Below, one piece after another: positions 27,434 to 38,487 of a stretch of DNA of 64,000 nucleotides. The stretch's first letter is position 1. Each line of letters opens with the position of its first letter. The DNA comes from Methylobacterium sp. SyP6R (GTDB lineage: Bacteria; Pseudomonadota; Alphaproteobacteria; Rhizobiales; Beijerinckiaceae). The notes under the pieces are model-generated. The model saw only the letters and a program-made list of their open reading frames with translations, ran no database searches and was not told where the DNA came from. The position numbers and the translations under genes are program-made. The stretch spans positions 5,583,501-5,647,500 of the forward strand of contig NZ_JAAQRC020000001.1 of NCBI RefSeq assembly GCF_019216885.1, read 5' to 3'.

Positions 27434-27810
27434 GGATCGTGGTCGACATGAACCTCACGCCCGACTGGGTCTCGTACCTTCAGTGCCTTGGACACGACGC
27501 GGTCCACTGGTCGGAGGTCGGTGCGGAGGACGCGCCCGACACCGACATCATCGATTGGGCGCGAGCCTCCGGTCGCGCCGTCATGACGGCCGATCTCGAT
27601 TTCGGGATCGCCCTGGCGCGGTCGGACGCGACCGCGCCGAGCGTCATCCAGCTCCGCATGGGATCCACGCTGCCTGGGCGCATCGGCCCCCTCGTCGCCC
27701 GCGCGATCGACGGGGCACGGGCGGACCTGCACTCCGGAGCCCTCCTCACCATCGAGACCGGACGGGTGCGACTGCGTCCCCTCGGGCTCGACCGCACCGA
27801 TCAGGCATAG
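27430..27810 (+). CDS. DUF5615 (COG4634) PIN-like toxin candidate
   Basis: 126-residue protein of the DUF5615 family, PIN-like putative ribonucleases. The acidic residues expected for a metal-dependent nuclease are visible: VVDMNL near the N-terminus, [11 protein letters not shown], and VMTADLDFG. It starts at a GTG overlapping the DUF433 stop by 4 bases and ends 4 bases before sdhB. Toxic activity is inferred from family and pairing only. Base composition is similar to its neighbours. Confidence 0.85.
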   Translation: MRIVVDMNLTPDWVSYLQCLGHDAVHWSEVGAEDAPDTDIIDWARASGRAVMTADLDFGIALARSDATAPSVIQLRMGSTLPGRIGPLVARAIDGARADLHSGALLTIETGRVRLRPLGLDRTDQA

Positions 27811-27814
27811 ACAG

Positions 27815-28597
27815 ATGGCCCAGTTCAACCTCCCCAAAGGCTCCCAGTACACCGAGGGCAAGACCTGGCCGAAGCCGGCCGGCGCCAAGAATCTCCAGGA
27901 GTTCCGGATCTACCGCTGGAACGAGGATGACGGCGCCAATCCGCGGATCGACACCTACTACGTCGATCGCGACGATTGCGGCCCGATGGTCCTCGACGCG
28001 CTCTTGTGGATCAAGAACAAGGTCGACGCGACCCTGACCTTCCGGCGCTCGTGCCGCGAGGGCATCTGCGGCTCCTGCGCCATGAACATCATGGGGCAGA
28101 ACACGCTCGCCTGCACGCTCGGCATCGACGATTGCAAGTCTACCCAAGTCAAGATCTATCCGCTGCCGCACATGCCGGTGCTGAAGGATCTGGTGCCCGA
28201 CCTGACCTCGTTCTTCGCCCAGCACGCGGCGATCGAGCCGTGGCTGCAGACCGAGACGCCCTCGCCCGAGAAGGAGTGGCGCCAGACTCCCGAGGACCGT
28301 GCGCGGCTCGACGGGCTCTACGAGTGCATCCTGTGCGCCTGCTGCACCACCTCGTGCCCGAGCTACTGGTGGAACGGCGACCGCTTCCTCGGCCCGGCGG
28401 CCCTGCTCCAGGCCTATCGCTGGCTGATCGACAGCCGCGACGAGAATACCGGCGAGCGCCTCGACGGGCTGCACGACCCGTTCCGGCTCTATCGCTGCCA
28501 CACCATCATGAACTGCGCCAATACCTGCCCGAAGGGCCTGAACCCGGCCAAGGCCATCGCCGAGATCAAGAAGATGATGGTGGCGCGCGAGGTCTGA
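27815..28597 (+). CDS. sdhB: succinate dehydrogenase iron-sulfur subunit
   Basis: Carries the three iron-sulfur clusters of complex II. The 260-residue protein shows the [2Fe-2S] cysteines in [15 protein letters not shown] plus LACTL, and the [4Fe-4S]/[3Fe-4S] ligands in [16 protein letters not shown] and [11 protein letters not shown]. Its start follows the DUF5615 stop by 4 bases and the ribosome site (AGG near 27803) lies within the toxin gene, so sdhB translation is likely coupled to it. Confidence 0.97.
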   Translation: MAQFNLPKGSQYTEGKTWPKPAGAKNLQEFRIYRWNEDDGANPRIDTYYVDRDDCGPMVLDALLWIKNKVDATLTFRRSCREGICGSCAMNIMGQNTLACTLGIDDCKSTQVKIYPLPHMPVLKDLVPDLTSFFAQHAAIEPWLQTETPSPEKEWRQTPEDRARLDGLYECILCACCTTSCPSYWWNGDRFLGPAALLQAYRWLIDSRDENTGERLDGLHDPFRLYRCHTIMNCANTCPKGLNPAKAIAEIKKMMVAREV

Positions 28598-28656
28598 TCC
28601 GCCTCCAGGCATCGTTCCGGGTGGCCGACTGGGTCCTGTCGGCCACACCCCCTCGA

Positions 28657-28678
28657 AAAGGCGCCTTCGGGCGCCTTT
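28657..28678 (+). terminator. terminator of the sdh operon
   Basis: Perfect stem AAAGGCGCC / GGCGCCTTT with a TTCG tetraloop 60 bp after the sdhB stop, followed by TGTCGTT. Compact and typical. Confidence 0.8.
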
Positions 28679-28776
28679 GTCGTTGGGGAAACCCCTGCAC
28701 GTGCCTTGGCGGGATCGTATTTCCCGGGGACCAACGATCCCCGACATCCGCCCAAAGGCCCTTTCAGGACCCCTCG

Positions 28777-29391
28777 ATGCCGCGCCAGATTCTCTGCACC
28801 GTCGCCGCCCTGGCCCTCGCCGCGAGCGCCGGCGCCTGCTCCTCGTCGCGGTTCGATACCGGGCTCAACGCCTCGGCCCGGCCCGTCGGCCGTCCGGCCC
28901 GGCCGCTGCCGCCGGAAGAACCGGATCTCGGCCCGGGCCTGTCCTCCGGCCCGGTGACCTCCGCCCCCCTGGCGCCGCCGCCTGGCGCCTCCGCGGCTCC
29001 CGTCGTCGCCAATCCGTCCGGCCCGATCATGGCGGAGCCGTCGCCCCCGCCGCCGGTGCAGCAGCAGGCGTCGATCGCCCCGCCCCCGCCGCCCCCGGTG
29101 GTGGCGAGCGGCGGCCGCTCGGCGGTCGTCGGCGGCTGGACCGCCAAGGACGCCACCGGCGCGAGCTGCCGCGTCACCCTGGCGAGCACCCCGGCCCTCG
29201 ACCTCTACAAGGCCTCGTCCGCCGGGTGCGCCAACAAGGACCTCGCGAAGGTCACCGCCTGGGACTATCGCGACGGCGAGGTCTACCTCTACCAGCCCGG
29301 CGGCACGGTCGCGGCGCGCCTGCGCCCGGCGGGCGGGGCGATGGACGGCGCCCTGTCGAAGTCCGGCGCGCCGCTGGCGATGGTGAGATAG
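28777..29391 (+). CDS. Inh/Omp19-type protease-inhibitor-like lipoprotein
   Basis: 204-residue outer-envelope lipoprotein. The signal peptide ends in a lipobox (ASAGAC, Cys near residue 21). A long Pro/Ala/Ser-rich linker (about 30-115) leads to a C-terminal beta-barrel domain similar to the AprI/Inh family and Brucella Omp19: VVGGWTAKDATGASCRVTL, then SSAGCANKDLAKVTAWDYR and a hydrophobic end. Two cysteines in the domain match the family disulfide. It probably protects envelope or host-exposed proteins from proteases; this is inferred from homology. It converges closely with the next gene. Confidence 0.82.
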   Translation: MPRQILCTVAALALAASAGACSSSRFDTGLNASARPVGRPARPLPPEEPDLGPGLSSGPVTSAPLAPPPGASAAPVVANPSGPIMAEPSPPPPVQQQASIAPPPPPPVVASGGRSAVVGGWTAKDATGASCRVTLASTPALDLYKASSAGCANKDLAKVTAWDYRDGEVYLYQPGGTVAARLRPAGGAMDGALSKSGAPLAMVR

Positions 29392-29395
29392 GCGC

Positions 29396-30772
29396 CTATT
29401 CGGCGGCACTGAGCCGGAAGGCGGGACGCGGCGGCACCGCCTCGCCGGCCATCCGGCGGCAATCGGCGATGGTGGAACGGGCGGTCTCGATCGCGATCAT
29501 CACCGCCGCCATGGTGCGGGTGTCGGTCTCGCGCTCGCGGGTATAGCGGACGACATCCGCCGCCAGCGTATCGACCTCGCCAGTGAGCGCATCGAGGCCG
29601 GCCGGATCGGCCCGGCGGGCCTCGGCCAGGATCTCGAGCAGGCGGTCCATCACCACGTCGATGCGCTCGCGCCGCAACCGGCGCAGTCGTTGGCGCAGCC
29701 AGGCCAAGGCCGAGCCGAAGCCGCCGCCGAGCACCGCCAGCAGATAGACCCAGTCGCCGTAGCGCTCGATGAACCCCTGCTGCTCGCGCTCGTAATAGTC
29801 GATGGCGCCGGGATGGATCGGCAGCCGCGCGCTCGTCGCCTCGGCGGTGGTCTCGTAGGCGGGGGCGGCCACGTAATCGGCGGCCGGCGTCGCGTCGGAG
29901 AGGCGCGAGCGCAACTCGAACAGATGCTGGGTCACGTCCGCCGCCACGGTCCGGCTCAGCGAGGCCCTGGCCATCAGCCGGTAGGACGCGCCGACGGTCT
30001 TCACCTCCTCTTCGGGCACCTTCGGGCTGCCGCCGAACAGCCCGGCCGGTACCGTCACCGCCTGGAGCCGGGGCAGTCGCTCGATGATCGCCGGCCCGTC
30101 CTCGACCCCGACGAAATCGACTTTGCGGGTCCGGCTCGCCGCCTGGACGGTGCCGACGAGGCGCAACGCCATCGGGGCGGCCGGCGCGATCACCGCCACC
30201 ACCGCGTCGATGCGCTTCTGCGCGAAGGCGGCGGGAAGATCGTCCTCGGCAAGCGGCACCAGCCGCACCTGCCCGGTGGGAATCGGGCCGCCGCCACCCT
30301 CCTGGAGGGTGAGGCCGTAATAGCCCATCAGGCTCTTCAGCAGCCACAGATCGGCGTCGCGATGCGCCACGATGCCGAGGCGCTTGCGGGCGAGGGCCGG
30401 GAAGGTCGTGATGCCGGACGGTGCCGGGGAGGCGATCAGCATCGCCTGGTCGCGCAGGATGGCGAGCGTCAGGCCGTTTGCCGGCAGATCGACGTCGGGC
30501 CGCACCACGGCGAGATCCGCCTGGCCCTGCTCCAGCGCCTTGGCGCTCTCGCGCACGTCGTCGAAGGGCAGGATGCGCAGGCGTATCCCCTTGTGGGTGC
30601 TCTTGAGGGCCTCGGCATAGGCGCGGATCAGCGCCGGCTCGGTGCCGTCCCGCGGCGCCACCGCGATGGCGAGCGTGGTCGCCTGCAACAGATAGATCGC
30701 CACCGCCGCCGCGATGGTGAGCACCAGGCTGGTGACCAGGAAGATGCGCTCGGGCCGGAACGCTCTCGTCAT
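29396..30772 (-). CDS. membrane-anchored TAXI-like TRAP solute-binding protein
   Basis: 458-residue protein with an N-terminal membrane helix (IFLVTSLVLTIAAAVAIYLL), a periplasmic binding-protein domain of the TAXI type (about 35-330; IAVAPRDGTEPALIRAYAEA, QADLAVVRPD), a second membrane helix (about 345-365, DWVYLLAVLGGGFGSALAWL), and a cytoplasmic helical tail of about 90 residues. TAXI proteins normally deliver substrates to a TRAP permease, but no dctM-like gene is nearby. The cytoplasmic tail suggests a sensor or an orphan component. Confidence 0.78.
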   Translation of the reverse strand: MTRAFRPERIFLVTSLVLTIAAAVAIYLLQATTLAIAVAPRDGTEPALIRAYAEALKSTHKGIRLRILPFDDVRESAKALEQGQADLAVVRPDVDLPANGLTLAILRDQAMLIASPAPSGITTFPALARKRLGIVAHRDADLWLLKSLMGYYGLTLQEGGGGPIPTGQVRLVPLAEDDLPAAFAQKRIDAVVAVIAPAAPMALRLVGTVQAASRTRKVDFVGVEDGPAIIERLPRLQAVTVPAGLFGGSPKVPEEEVKTVGASYRLMARASLSRTVAADVTQHLFELRSRLSDATPAADYVAAPAYETTAEATSARLPIHPGAIDYYEREQQGFIERYGDWVYLLAVLGGGFGSALAWLRQRLRRLRRERIDVVMDRLLEILAEARRADPAGLDALTGEVDTLAADVVRYTRERETDTRTMAAVMIAIETARSTIADCRRMAGEAVPPRPAFRLSAAE

Positions 30773-30872
30773 CGCGCGGACACGCCCTCCCTCGAAAACC
30801 GGAATCTCGATCGGAGGAAACCGGTGGAGGGGGGTCGGGTTGCGCGGCCCGCGTGTCGCAGGGGAGGGATGG

Positions 30873-32489
30873 TTACGGGTTGACCCGCACCCCGACCAGA
30901 TACGTATCCGAGTGATAGCTCGACCCGATCGCCGTGCTGCGCAGCAATTCGCGGGCGTAGCTCGCCCGGAAGCCGAGCCAGCGGTTGAGGCGGTAATCGA
31001 GCTTGACGCCGGCGCTGTAGCCCTGCTCGCGGATGCTGGTGCCCTGGTAGTCGTTGCTGATCAACGTGCCGGCGAGCGTCAGGCGCAGGTTGCGGCGCAG
31101 GTCGTGGGTGATCTCGGCGACGGCGGTGCGGGTGAAGATGCCGCTCGCGCCGGGCACGATGGTCTCGCTCACGCTGGTCGAGGCGCCGACCCGGAGCGAG
31201 GTCAGGGCCGTCGCCGCCCAGGTCACGGAGCCGTCGATCACCGGGCCGGTGACGTTGCTCAGCCGTGGGTCGGCGTAGTGGCGCGACAGGTAGCCGCCCG
31301 ACACCTCGCCGGTGAGGAGCCGGCTGATCTCGAAGCTCGAACCGGCGCGGACCGTGACGCCGTCGGAATCGCGGCGCAGGCCGGACTGGTCGACCGCGAA
31401 GTCGTGGATGCGGGTGTCGACCAGGGTATCGACGAAGGGGGTGAAGCCGGGGCTGATCTCGTAGCCGGTGCGCAGGCGCAGGCCGAACTGGTTGGCGTTG
31501 CGGTCGTCCTGGCGCAGGATCGTGCCGTCGGGGAGTTGCGCATTCTCGAAGCTCTGGCGGTCGATCAGGCCCGCCAGCGTCACCTGCAGCCGGTTGAAGT
31601 TCTGCGTCACCCCGACCGTGCCGCCATAGGTGGCGACGAGGGGCCGGTCGCGGACCTGGGCGGCGAGGTCCGGGCTGCCGGCGCGCTGGGTCGAGATGGC
31701 GTAGCGGCCCTCGACATCGACCTTGGTGTCCCGGGCGACGTCGAGGCGCAGCCGCATCGCGCCGTCGCCGTCGGGCCGGTCGGCATTGGGGTTGTCGGGA
31801 TACAGGAAGTAGCCGAAGCGCATCGCGCCGGTGAGTTCGTGGGACGACCAGTCGCTCGCGACGCGCAGCTCGCCCTGGCTGAGCAGCGCCATCGAGCCGC
31901 TGCGATAGATCGAGCGGTCGGGGTTGGAATCGTAGCCGACGCTCTGCTGCAGGGCCGGGAACAGGGTCAGCCCGCCGAGCCGGATGCCGAGCGGACCGTA
32001 GGGGTCGAGGGGGTCGATCGTGCGCCGGCGCAGGAGGGGCACGCCCGCGGCGAGGTCGGGCACGCCCGAGACGGGGATCTGCACCACCGGGCGCAGGCGC
32101 GAATCGTCGGCGATGCCCGTTTGCGTCGCCTGGCGGGTGATGGCGGTAGTGGGCGGGCGGGTCCGCCGCTGCGGCGGGTTGCGCGGCCTGGCGCCGAAGC
32201 GCGACGCCGCCCCCGGGCGGGCGATGCCGCGGGAGAGCCCGCCCTGGGCCGCCGGGTTGGAGGCGCGCAGGGCGAAGGTGGCGGGGTCCTGGCCGCCCGG
32301 GAGCGGGCCGGGCAGGCTCGGATCGGTCGCTTGTCCGAGACCTTGCCCGGCTCCCTGATCGAATCCCTGGCCTGCGCCCGGCGCCGCGACCTGGGCCCGG
32401 ACCGGCCCCGCGGCGGCGAGGGAGACCGCCAGCACCAGGGCCGGGAGGCCGGGGCCGGCCTGTCCGCGTGTTCGCCGCTCGTCCGCCAC
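30873..32489 (-). CDS. outer-membrane beta-barrel protein
   Basis: 538-residue exported protein. A signal peptide (PALVLAVSLAAAGPVRAQ) is followed by a low-complexity Gly/Gln/Pro region and, from about residue 150, repeated amphipathic strands typical of an outer-membrane barrel: alternating aromatic/hydrophobic and polar residues, RYAISTQRAG, FGLRLRTGYEIS, and a last strand YLVGVRVNP. The GTG at 32489 is chosen because GGAG lies 10 bases upstream and the signal peptide follows directly. Similar barrels in Methylobacterium and Bradyrhizobium are linked to exopolysaccharide loci; no specific role can be read. Confidence 0.72.
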   Translation of the reverse strand: MADERRTRGQAGPGLPALVLAVSLAAAGPVRAQVAAPGAGQGFDQGAGQGLGQATDPSLPGPLPGGQDPATFALRASNPAAQGGLSRGIARPGAASRFGARPRNPPQRRTRPPTTAITRQATQTGIADDSRLRPVVQIPVSGVPDLAAGVPLLRRRTIDPLDPYGPLGIRLGGLTLFPALQQSVGYDSNPDRSIYRSGSMALLSQGELRVASDWSSHELTGAMRFGYFLYPDNPNADRPDGDGAMRLRLDVARDTKVDVEGRYAISTQRAGSPDLAAQVRDRPLVATYGGTVGVTQNFNRLQVTLAGLIDRQSFENAQLPDGTILRQDDRNANQFGLRLRTGYEISPGFTPFVDTLVDTRIHDFAVDQSGLRRDSDGVTVRAGSSFEISRLLTGEVSGGYLSRHYADPRLSNVTGPVIDGSVTWAATALTSLRVGASTSVSETIVPGASGIFTRTAVAEITHDLRRNLRLTLAGTLISNDYQGTSIREQGYSAGVKLDYRLNRWLGFRASYARELLRSTAIGSSYHSDTYLVGVRVNP

Positions 32490-32701
32490 GGGCCTGCCGC
32501 TCCGCTCCGCCGGGCCCGTCCAATTCGGCGGGCCATCATGGTTAAGAGGGGTACAACGGGCAGGGTTAAGTCCCCGTAACTGACCCTGGGCCAGCGATGT
32601 CCCGGGAAAGCGGCACCGCTCGGGCGAAGGACTGTCTCGTACGGTTTCCGATTGATCGCTTCGCGATGCGGAAACCGGCTTCACTCAGTGTCTGTCCGGG
32701 A

Positions 32702-33073
32702 TCATGCTGATTGTTGGCAGAGTTTTCTGAGCATGATGCGGATGGAAGCAAGGCGCAGGAAAGCCAGCGCCTTGCGGGTGTGGCACTCCCAATCCTTCGC
32801 CAGCCGCCGGCAGCGATTGAGCCAACCAATCGTCCGCTCCACGATCCAGCGCTTGGGCAGGGCCTCGAACCCGACCGCCTGATCCGACCGCTTGACGATT
32901 TCCACCGTCACAGACCGGCAGACCCGTTCCAATGCCTCCCGGAACACCGGCCCCTGGTAGCCGCCATCTGCATACAGCTTCAGCAGGAACGGGTAGAGAC
33001 TAAACAGCGTCGCCATGACCCATACGCCGCCATCACGATCCTGCACGTCGGCCGGATGCACCAGAGCATGCAT
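32702..33073 (-). CDS. IS5-family transposase, C-terminal frame
   Basis: Contains the rest of the DDE domain: LLKLYADGGYQGPVF (second Asp) and ALPKRWIVERTIGWLNRCRR (catalytic Glu, the Y-(2)-R-(3)-E-(6)-K-like block). In this frame, family similarity begins upstream of the ATG, from the A5G5 run at 33161-33170, reading RTIDPSGYDAGKKIKGKKR. Production therefore needs a frameshift, either programmed as in relatives or an inactivating indel. Confidence 0.85.
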   Translation of the reverse strand: MHALVHPADVQDRDGGVWVMATLFSLYPFLLKLYADGGYQGPVFREALERVCRSVTVEIVKRSDQAVGFEALPKRWIVERTIGWLNRCRRLAKDWECHTRKALAFLRLASIRIMLRKLCQQSA

Positions 33074-33543
33074 CAGCAGACCTTGCGTATCGACGAGGAG
33101 ATGGCGCTTCTTGCCTTTGATCTTCTTGCCCGCATCATAGCCGGACGGGTCGATCGTGCGCCCCCTTTTTCCGCGCTCTTGACGCTCTGGCTGTCAATGA
33201 TCGCTGCCGTTGGGCTGGCCTCACGTCCTGCCTGTTCGCGGCAGAGAACGTAGAGGGTGTGATGGATGCGCAGGAGAGTTCCGTCGTAATCCCATAGATC
33301 GAAGTAACCATGCACCGTCGAGCGAGGCGGTAGATCTTTTGGGATAGCGCGCCATTGGCACCCCGTTCCAAGGACATACATCAAGCCGTTGACCACCTCG
33401 CGCAGATCAACCGTTCGTTTGTTTCCCCCGCGTCGAGCCGGCGGGAGAAGGGGAGCAACAAGCGCCCATTCCTCATCCGTCAAATCAGTGGGATAGCGAA
33501 GCTTGCTGCGGTCGTACCGCTGGCGGTTCTCAGGCGTCCACAT
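33073..33543 (-). CDS. IS5-family transposase, N-terminal frame
   Basis: 156-residue frame with the DUF4096 DNA-binding region of IS5 transposases (YPTDLTDEEWALVAPLLPP, MYVLGTGCQWRAIPKDLPP) and the first catalytic Asp in AAIIDSQSVKSAEKGG. It leaves the family alignment at a run of five A and five G (positions 33161-33170), where a -1 shift would continue into the second frame. Confidence 0.85.
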   Translation of the reverse strand: MWTPENRQRYDRSKLRYPTDLTDEEWALVAPLLPPARRGGNKRTVDLREVVNGLMYVLGTGCQWRAIPKDLPPRSTVHGYFDLWDYDGTLLRIHHTLYVLCREQAGREASPTAAIIDSQSVKSAEKGGARSTRPAMMRARRSKARSAISSSIRKVC

Positions 33544-33671
33544 CGCTCAAGCATACGCCTGTCGGCGCGAACCGCAACGCGCTCCGAAAAAACAAATTCT
33601 TCCCGGACAGACTCTCAGGCGCCGCGCGGGCCGGTGACACGGCGTCCGGAAGGACTCTCCCGGAAGCCGTA

Positions 33672-34217
33672 TCACCGTTCCGGAGGCGTTCCGTCACCCG
33701 GACCGAGGGCGCGCTGCATCAGCACGGTGTCGAGCCAGGTGCCGTGCTTCCAGCCGACGGATTCGAGCACCCCGACGGGCCGGAAGCCGAGACCGGCGTG
33801 GAGCGCGATCGAGGCGGCGTTCTGCGAATCGCCGATCACCGCCACCATCTGGCGGAACCCCGCTGCCGTCGCCTCGTCGACGAGCCGCTCCAGCAGGCGC
33901 CGGCCCAAGCCGCGCCCGGCCTGGTCGGGCCGGACATAGACGGAATTCTCCACGGTGCCCCGGTAGGCCGGCCGGGTCCGGTAGGGGCCGGCATAGGCGT
34001 AGGCGACGACCGTCCCCGCCCGCTCGGCGACGAGGTACGGGTAGCCGCCCGACACGAGCGCCTCCCGGCGCGCGCCCATCTCGGCCTCGTCCGGCGGCTC
34101 GAGCTCGAACGAGGCCCGGCCGGTCGTCACCGCATGGGCGTAGATCGCCGTCACGGCGGGCAGGTCGTCCTCCCGGCAGGGGCGCAGGATTACGTCGTCC
34201 GTCTCGTCCGCCATCAT
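33672..34217 (-). CDS. GNAT acetyltransferase, phosphinothricin acetyltransferase-like
   Basis: 181-residue N-acetyltransferase using acetyl-CoA. The GNAT cofactor loop is seen as RPDQAGRGLGRRLLERL, with the strand ENSVYV before it and HAGLGFRPVGVLESVGWKHG near the end. The N-terminal IYAHAVTTGRASFELEPP and the C-terminal block are typical of the Pat/Bar subgroup (also annotated as methionine sulfoximine acetyltransferase). The substrate is inferred. The start is uncertain among 34250 (GTG), 34217 and 34214. Divergent from mutL. Confidence 0.88.
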   Translation of the reverse strand: MMADETDDVILRPCREDDLPAVTAIYAHAVTTGRASFELEPPDEAEMGARREALVSGGYPYLVAERAGTVVAYAYAGPYRTRPAYRGTVENSVYVRPDQAGRGLGRRLLERLVDEATAAGFRQMVAVIGDSQNAASIALHAGLGFRPVGVLESVGWKHGTWLDTVLMQRALGPGDGTPPER

Positions 34218-34286
34218 CGCATCCACCCGTGGAAACGCAGGCTCCCGCACCTTCTGGCGGGCCTCGCGAAACCTTATATTCCCGCC

Positions 34287-36299
<2,013 letters not shown>

Positions 36300-36386
36300 G
36301 CCGTCGTCTCGACGGCTCGGAACCGGCTTCCCGGACTGCAGGGCCGTAGCCTACGATCTCGCCACTGACAGCACCGGAGGCCCTGT

Positions 36387-37217
36387 ATGCCCGCGGCGCG
36401 GCGCGATGCGTTCATCGATCTCGACGCCTATGACCGCCTCTGCGAGACGGCAGAGGAGGGGGAGCGGCTCGAATACATCGACGGCCGTGTCTTTCGCATG
36501 ATGGTCGGCGGATCGACCGCGCATCACGCCCTGACCCGGCGCCTCGACGGCCTCGTCGCGGAACGCCTCGCGCCCGGCGGGCCCTGCGCGTCGTTCCGAG
36601 AGACGATGCGGCTCGAGGCCGGCACGGCGCGGTTCTACCCGGATGTCTTCGTCTCGTGTCGCGGCGACATCGCGCCCGATCCAGACACCCGGAGCGTGGC
36701 CTCCGCGACCGTGATTATCGAGGTGCTGTCGCCCTCGACCGAAGCGTACGACCGCGGCCGCAAGTGGCTCGCCTACCAAGCCTTGCCCGATCTCCGCCAC
36801 TTCGTCCTCGTCGCGCAGGACCAGCGCCGGATTGAAGCCTATCACCGCGAGGGCGCCGGCTGGCGCTACGAACTCCTCCAGGCGCCGGATGCCGTCCTCC
36901 GGCTCGATGCGGTCGCGGTCCACCTGCGGCTCGACGCGATCTATGCCGTGGTCCCGATGCTTGCCACGGCGAGCGACGACCGCCCGTTTTCCGTCCCATT
37001 CGGGCCGGCCCAGGTCGCTGGCATCGCCGGGTTGAAGGGACTGGATGTGTCCGGAGCCATCGAAAAGCTCCTTACCGAGATGGATGCGGAGGAATGCGCG
37101 GCGGCGGTCGCGGCGCTGGTCGGACTCGCCGACCTGCCGCCGGAGGAGTCGTGGCGGGCGGTCCTGCCGCAGAGGCTGCATCGCGGGCTGGATGAGGCCT
37201 TGCGCGGGATGCTGTGA
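36387..37217 (+). CDS. Uma2 (DUF820) family PD-(D/E)XK nuclease-like protein
   Basis: 276-residue protein. The N-terminal 190 residues match the Uma2 family of restriction-endonuclease-like folds: LEYIDGRVFRM, HHALTRRL, FYPDVFVS (Asp), VIIEVLSPSTEAYDRGRKWL (Glu and Lys) and YHREGAGWRYELL. The family is expanded in cyanobacteria and some alphaproteobacteria, and its substrate is unknown. The C-terminal 80 residues are an extra helical domain (EKLLTEMDAEECAAAVAALVG) not typical of the family. Confidence 0.85.
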   Translation: MPAARRDAFIDLDAYDRLCETAEEGERLEYIDGRVFRMMVGGSTAHHALTRRLDGLVAERLAPGGPCASFRETMRLEAGTARFYPDVFVSCRGDIAPDPDTRSVASATVIIEVLSPSTEAYDRGRKWLAYQALPDLRHFVLVAQDQRRIEAYHREGAGWRYELLQAPDAVLRLDAVAVHLRLDAIYAVVPMLATASDDRPFSVPFGPAQVAGIAGLKGLDVSGAIEKLLTEMDAEECAAAVAALVGLADLPPEESWRAVLPQRLHRGLDEALRGML

Positions 37218-37510
37218 CGGCGGCTTCCATCCTGAGTCGATCCGATGGTCGCCCCGACCAATCGGTCGCATCACAGATCAATATAGCGACAGCAAGACCC
37301 GATTTCGTGATCACACGATCTCAGGTATAGGTAGCTCAGGCGAGCGACGAAGCTCGCCCACCGACTTGGGCAAACCTCTCCTCCGACGGTTCCGGGCGGC
37401 GCATGGCGCCGCATCCGGACCGGATGCATGCGGCCGACGTCCCCGCGCCTGATCGAGCCGGCCCGAAATCCGGCACGGGACAATCGAAGTCCCGCACGAG
37501 GAGACGCCCC

Positions 37511-38245
37511 ATGGACATCCGCAAATGCGCCGCCGAGGCGATCGGCACCTTCTGGCTCACCTTCGCCGGCTGCGGCAGCGCCGTCATCGCCGCCGCCTTC
37601 CCGCAGGTCGGGATCGGGCTCCTCGGCGTCGCGCTCGCCTTCGGCCTCACCGTCGTCACCATGGCCTACGCGATCGGCCACATCTCGGGCTGCCACCTCA
37701 ACCCGGCGGTGACGATCGGGCTCGCTGCAGGGAGGCGCTTCCCGGGCCGGGACATCGTGCCCTACATCGTCGCGCAACTTGTCGGTGGCGTCGCGGCGGC
37801 GGGGCTGCTCTACGCGATCGCCTCCGGCGCGCCGGGCTTCGACCTCGCCAAGGGCTTTGCGGCGAACGGCTACGGCGAGCACTCGCCCGGGCAGTATTCC
37901 CTGATGTCCTGCCTCCTCGCCGAGGTGGTGCTGACGGCGATGTTCCTGTTCGTGATCATGGGGGCGACCCACGGCAAGGCGCCGGTGGGCTTCGCGCCCC
38001 TGGCGATCGGCCTGTGCCTGACCCTGGTCCACCTCGTCGGCATCCCGATCACCAACCTGTCGGTCAATCCGGCGCGCTCGACCGGCCCGGCCCTCATCGT
38101 CGGCGGCTGGGCCCTGGCGCAACTCTGGCTGTTCTGGGTCGCGCCGATCATCGGCGGGGCGCTCGGCGGCATCCTGTATCGCTGGCTGAGCGAGGCGCCC
38201 TCGGCGCAGGTCACCGGCGTACCGACGGCCGCCGCCACGCACTGA
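37511..38245 (+). CDS. aqpZ: aquaporin Z
   Basis: Inner-membrane water channel of 244 residues with six hydrophobic helices and both pore NPA loops: [16 protein letters not shown] and [13 protein letters not shown]. The Arg after the second NPA is present, and the narrow-pore residues are consistent with a water-selective AqpZ. The ATG at 37511 fits the first helix. The gene ends just before a chain of palindromes shared with a convergent gene. Confidence 0.95.
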   Translation: MDIRKCAAEAIGTFWLTFAGCGSAVIAAAFPQVGIGLLGVALAFGLTVVTMAYAIGHISGCHLNPAVTIGLAAGRRFPGRDIVPYIVAQLVGGVAAAGLLYAIASGAPGFDLAKGFAANGYGEHSPGQYSLMSCLLAEVVLTAMFLFVIMGATHGKAPVGFAPLAIGLCLTLVHLVGIPITNLSVNPARSTGPALIVGGWALAQLWLFWVAPIIGGALGGILYRWLSEAPSAQVTGVPTAAATH

Positions 38246-38255
38246 TACCTTCGGG

Positions 38256-38456
38256 CCTTGGCATCGACAGATCGATGCCAAGGCGTCCGGCGCATCAGCG
38301 CCGACGCCCGTTCGGGCTTGCCTAGAGCATTTCACGATCGCGTTGCAATCGCGAAGCTCTCTAGGTCTTTGATCTTGCCGCATTGTCTGCGACGAACCGG
38401 TATCCACTTCGTCGGACAATGCTCTAGCGCCTTCGAACAGATCTGTTCGAAGGCGC
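38256..38456. repeat. chain of four palindromes between convergent genes
   Basis: In order: a perfect 12-bp stem CCTTGGCATCGA / TCGATGCCAAGG (38256-38283); an imperfect hairpin from CTAGAGCATTTC to AGCTCTCTAG (38323-38363); a hairpin GCATTGTC..CGACGAA / TTCGTCG..GACAATGC (38379-38421), part of a dispersed repeat also at 57.3 kb; and a 30-bp perfect palindrome whose left half is GCGCCTTCGAACAGA (38427-38456). They may act as bidirectional terminators for aqpZ and the acetyltransferase. Confidence 0.85.
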
Positions 38457-38487
38457 GGCGGTATGAAACCAAGGATCGGCCGGCCGG

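Larger units (their letters stand above)
32688..33614 (-). mobile_element. IS5-family (IS1031/IS427-like) insertion sequence
   Basis: 927-bp element bounded by inverted repeats GTGTCTGTCCGGGA (left) and, reading inward from the right, GAGTCTGTCCGGGA (13 of 14 identical). Flanking TCA at 32685-32687 and 33615-33617 fits the TNA target duplication known for this group. The transposase is encoded in two overlapping frames on the minus strand. It inserted between the outer-membrane barrel gene and the acetyltransferase gene, apparently without disrupting either. Confidence 0.85.
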
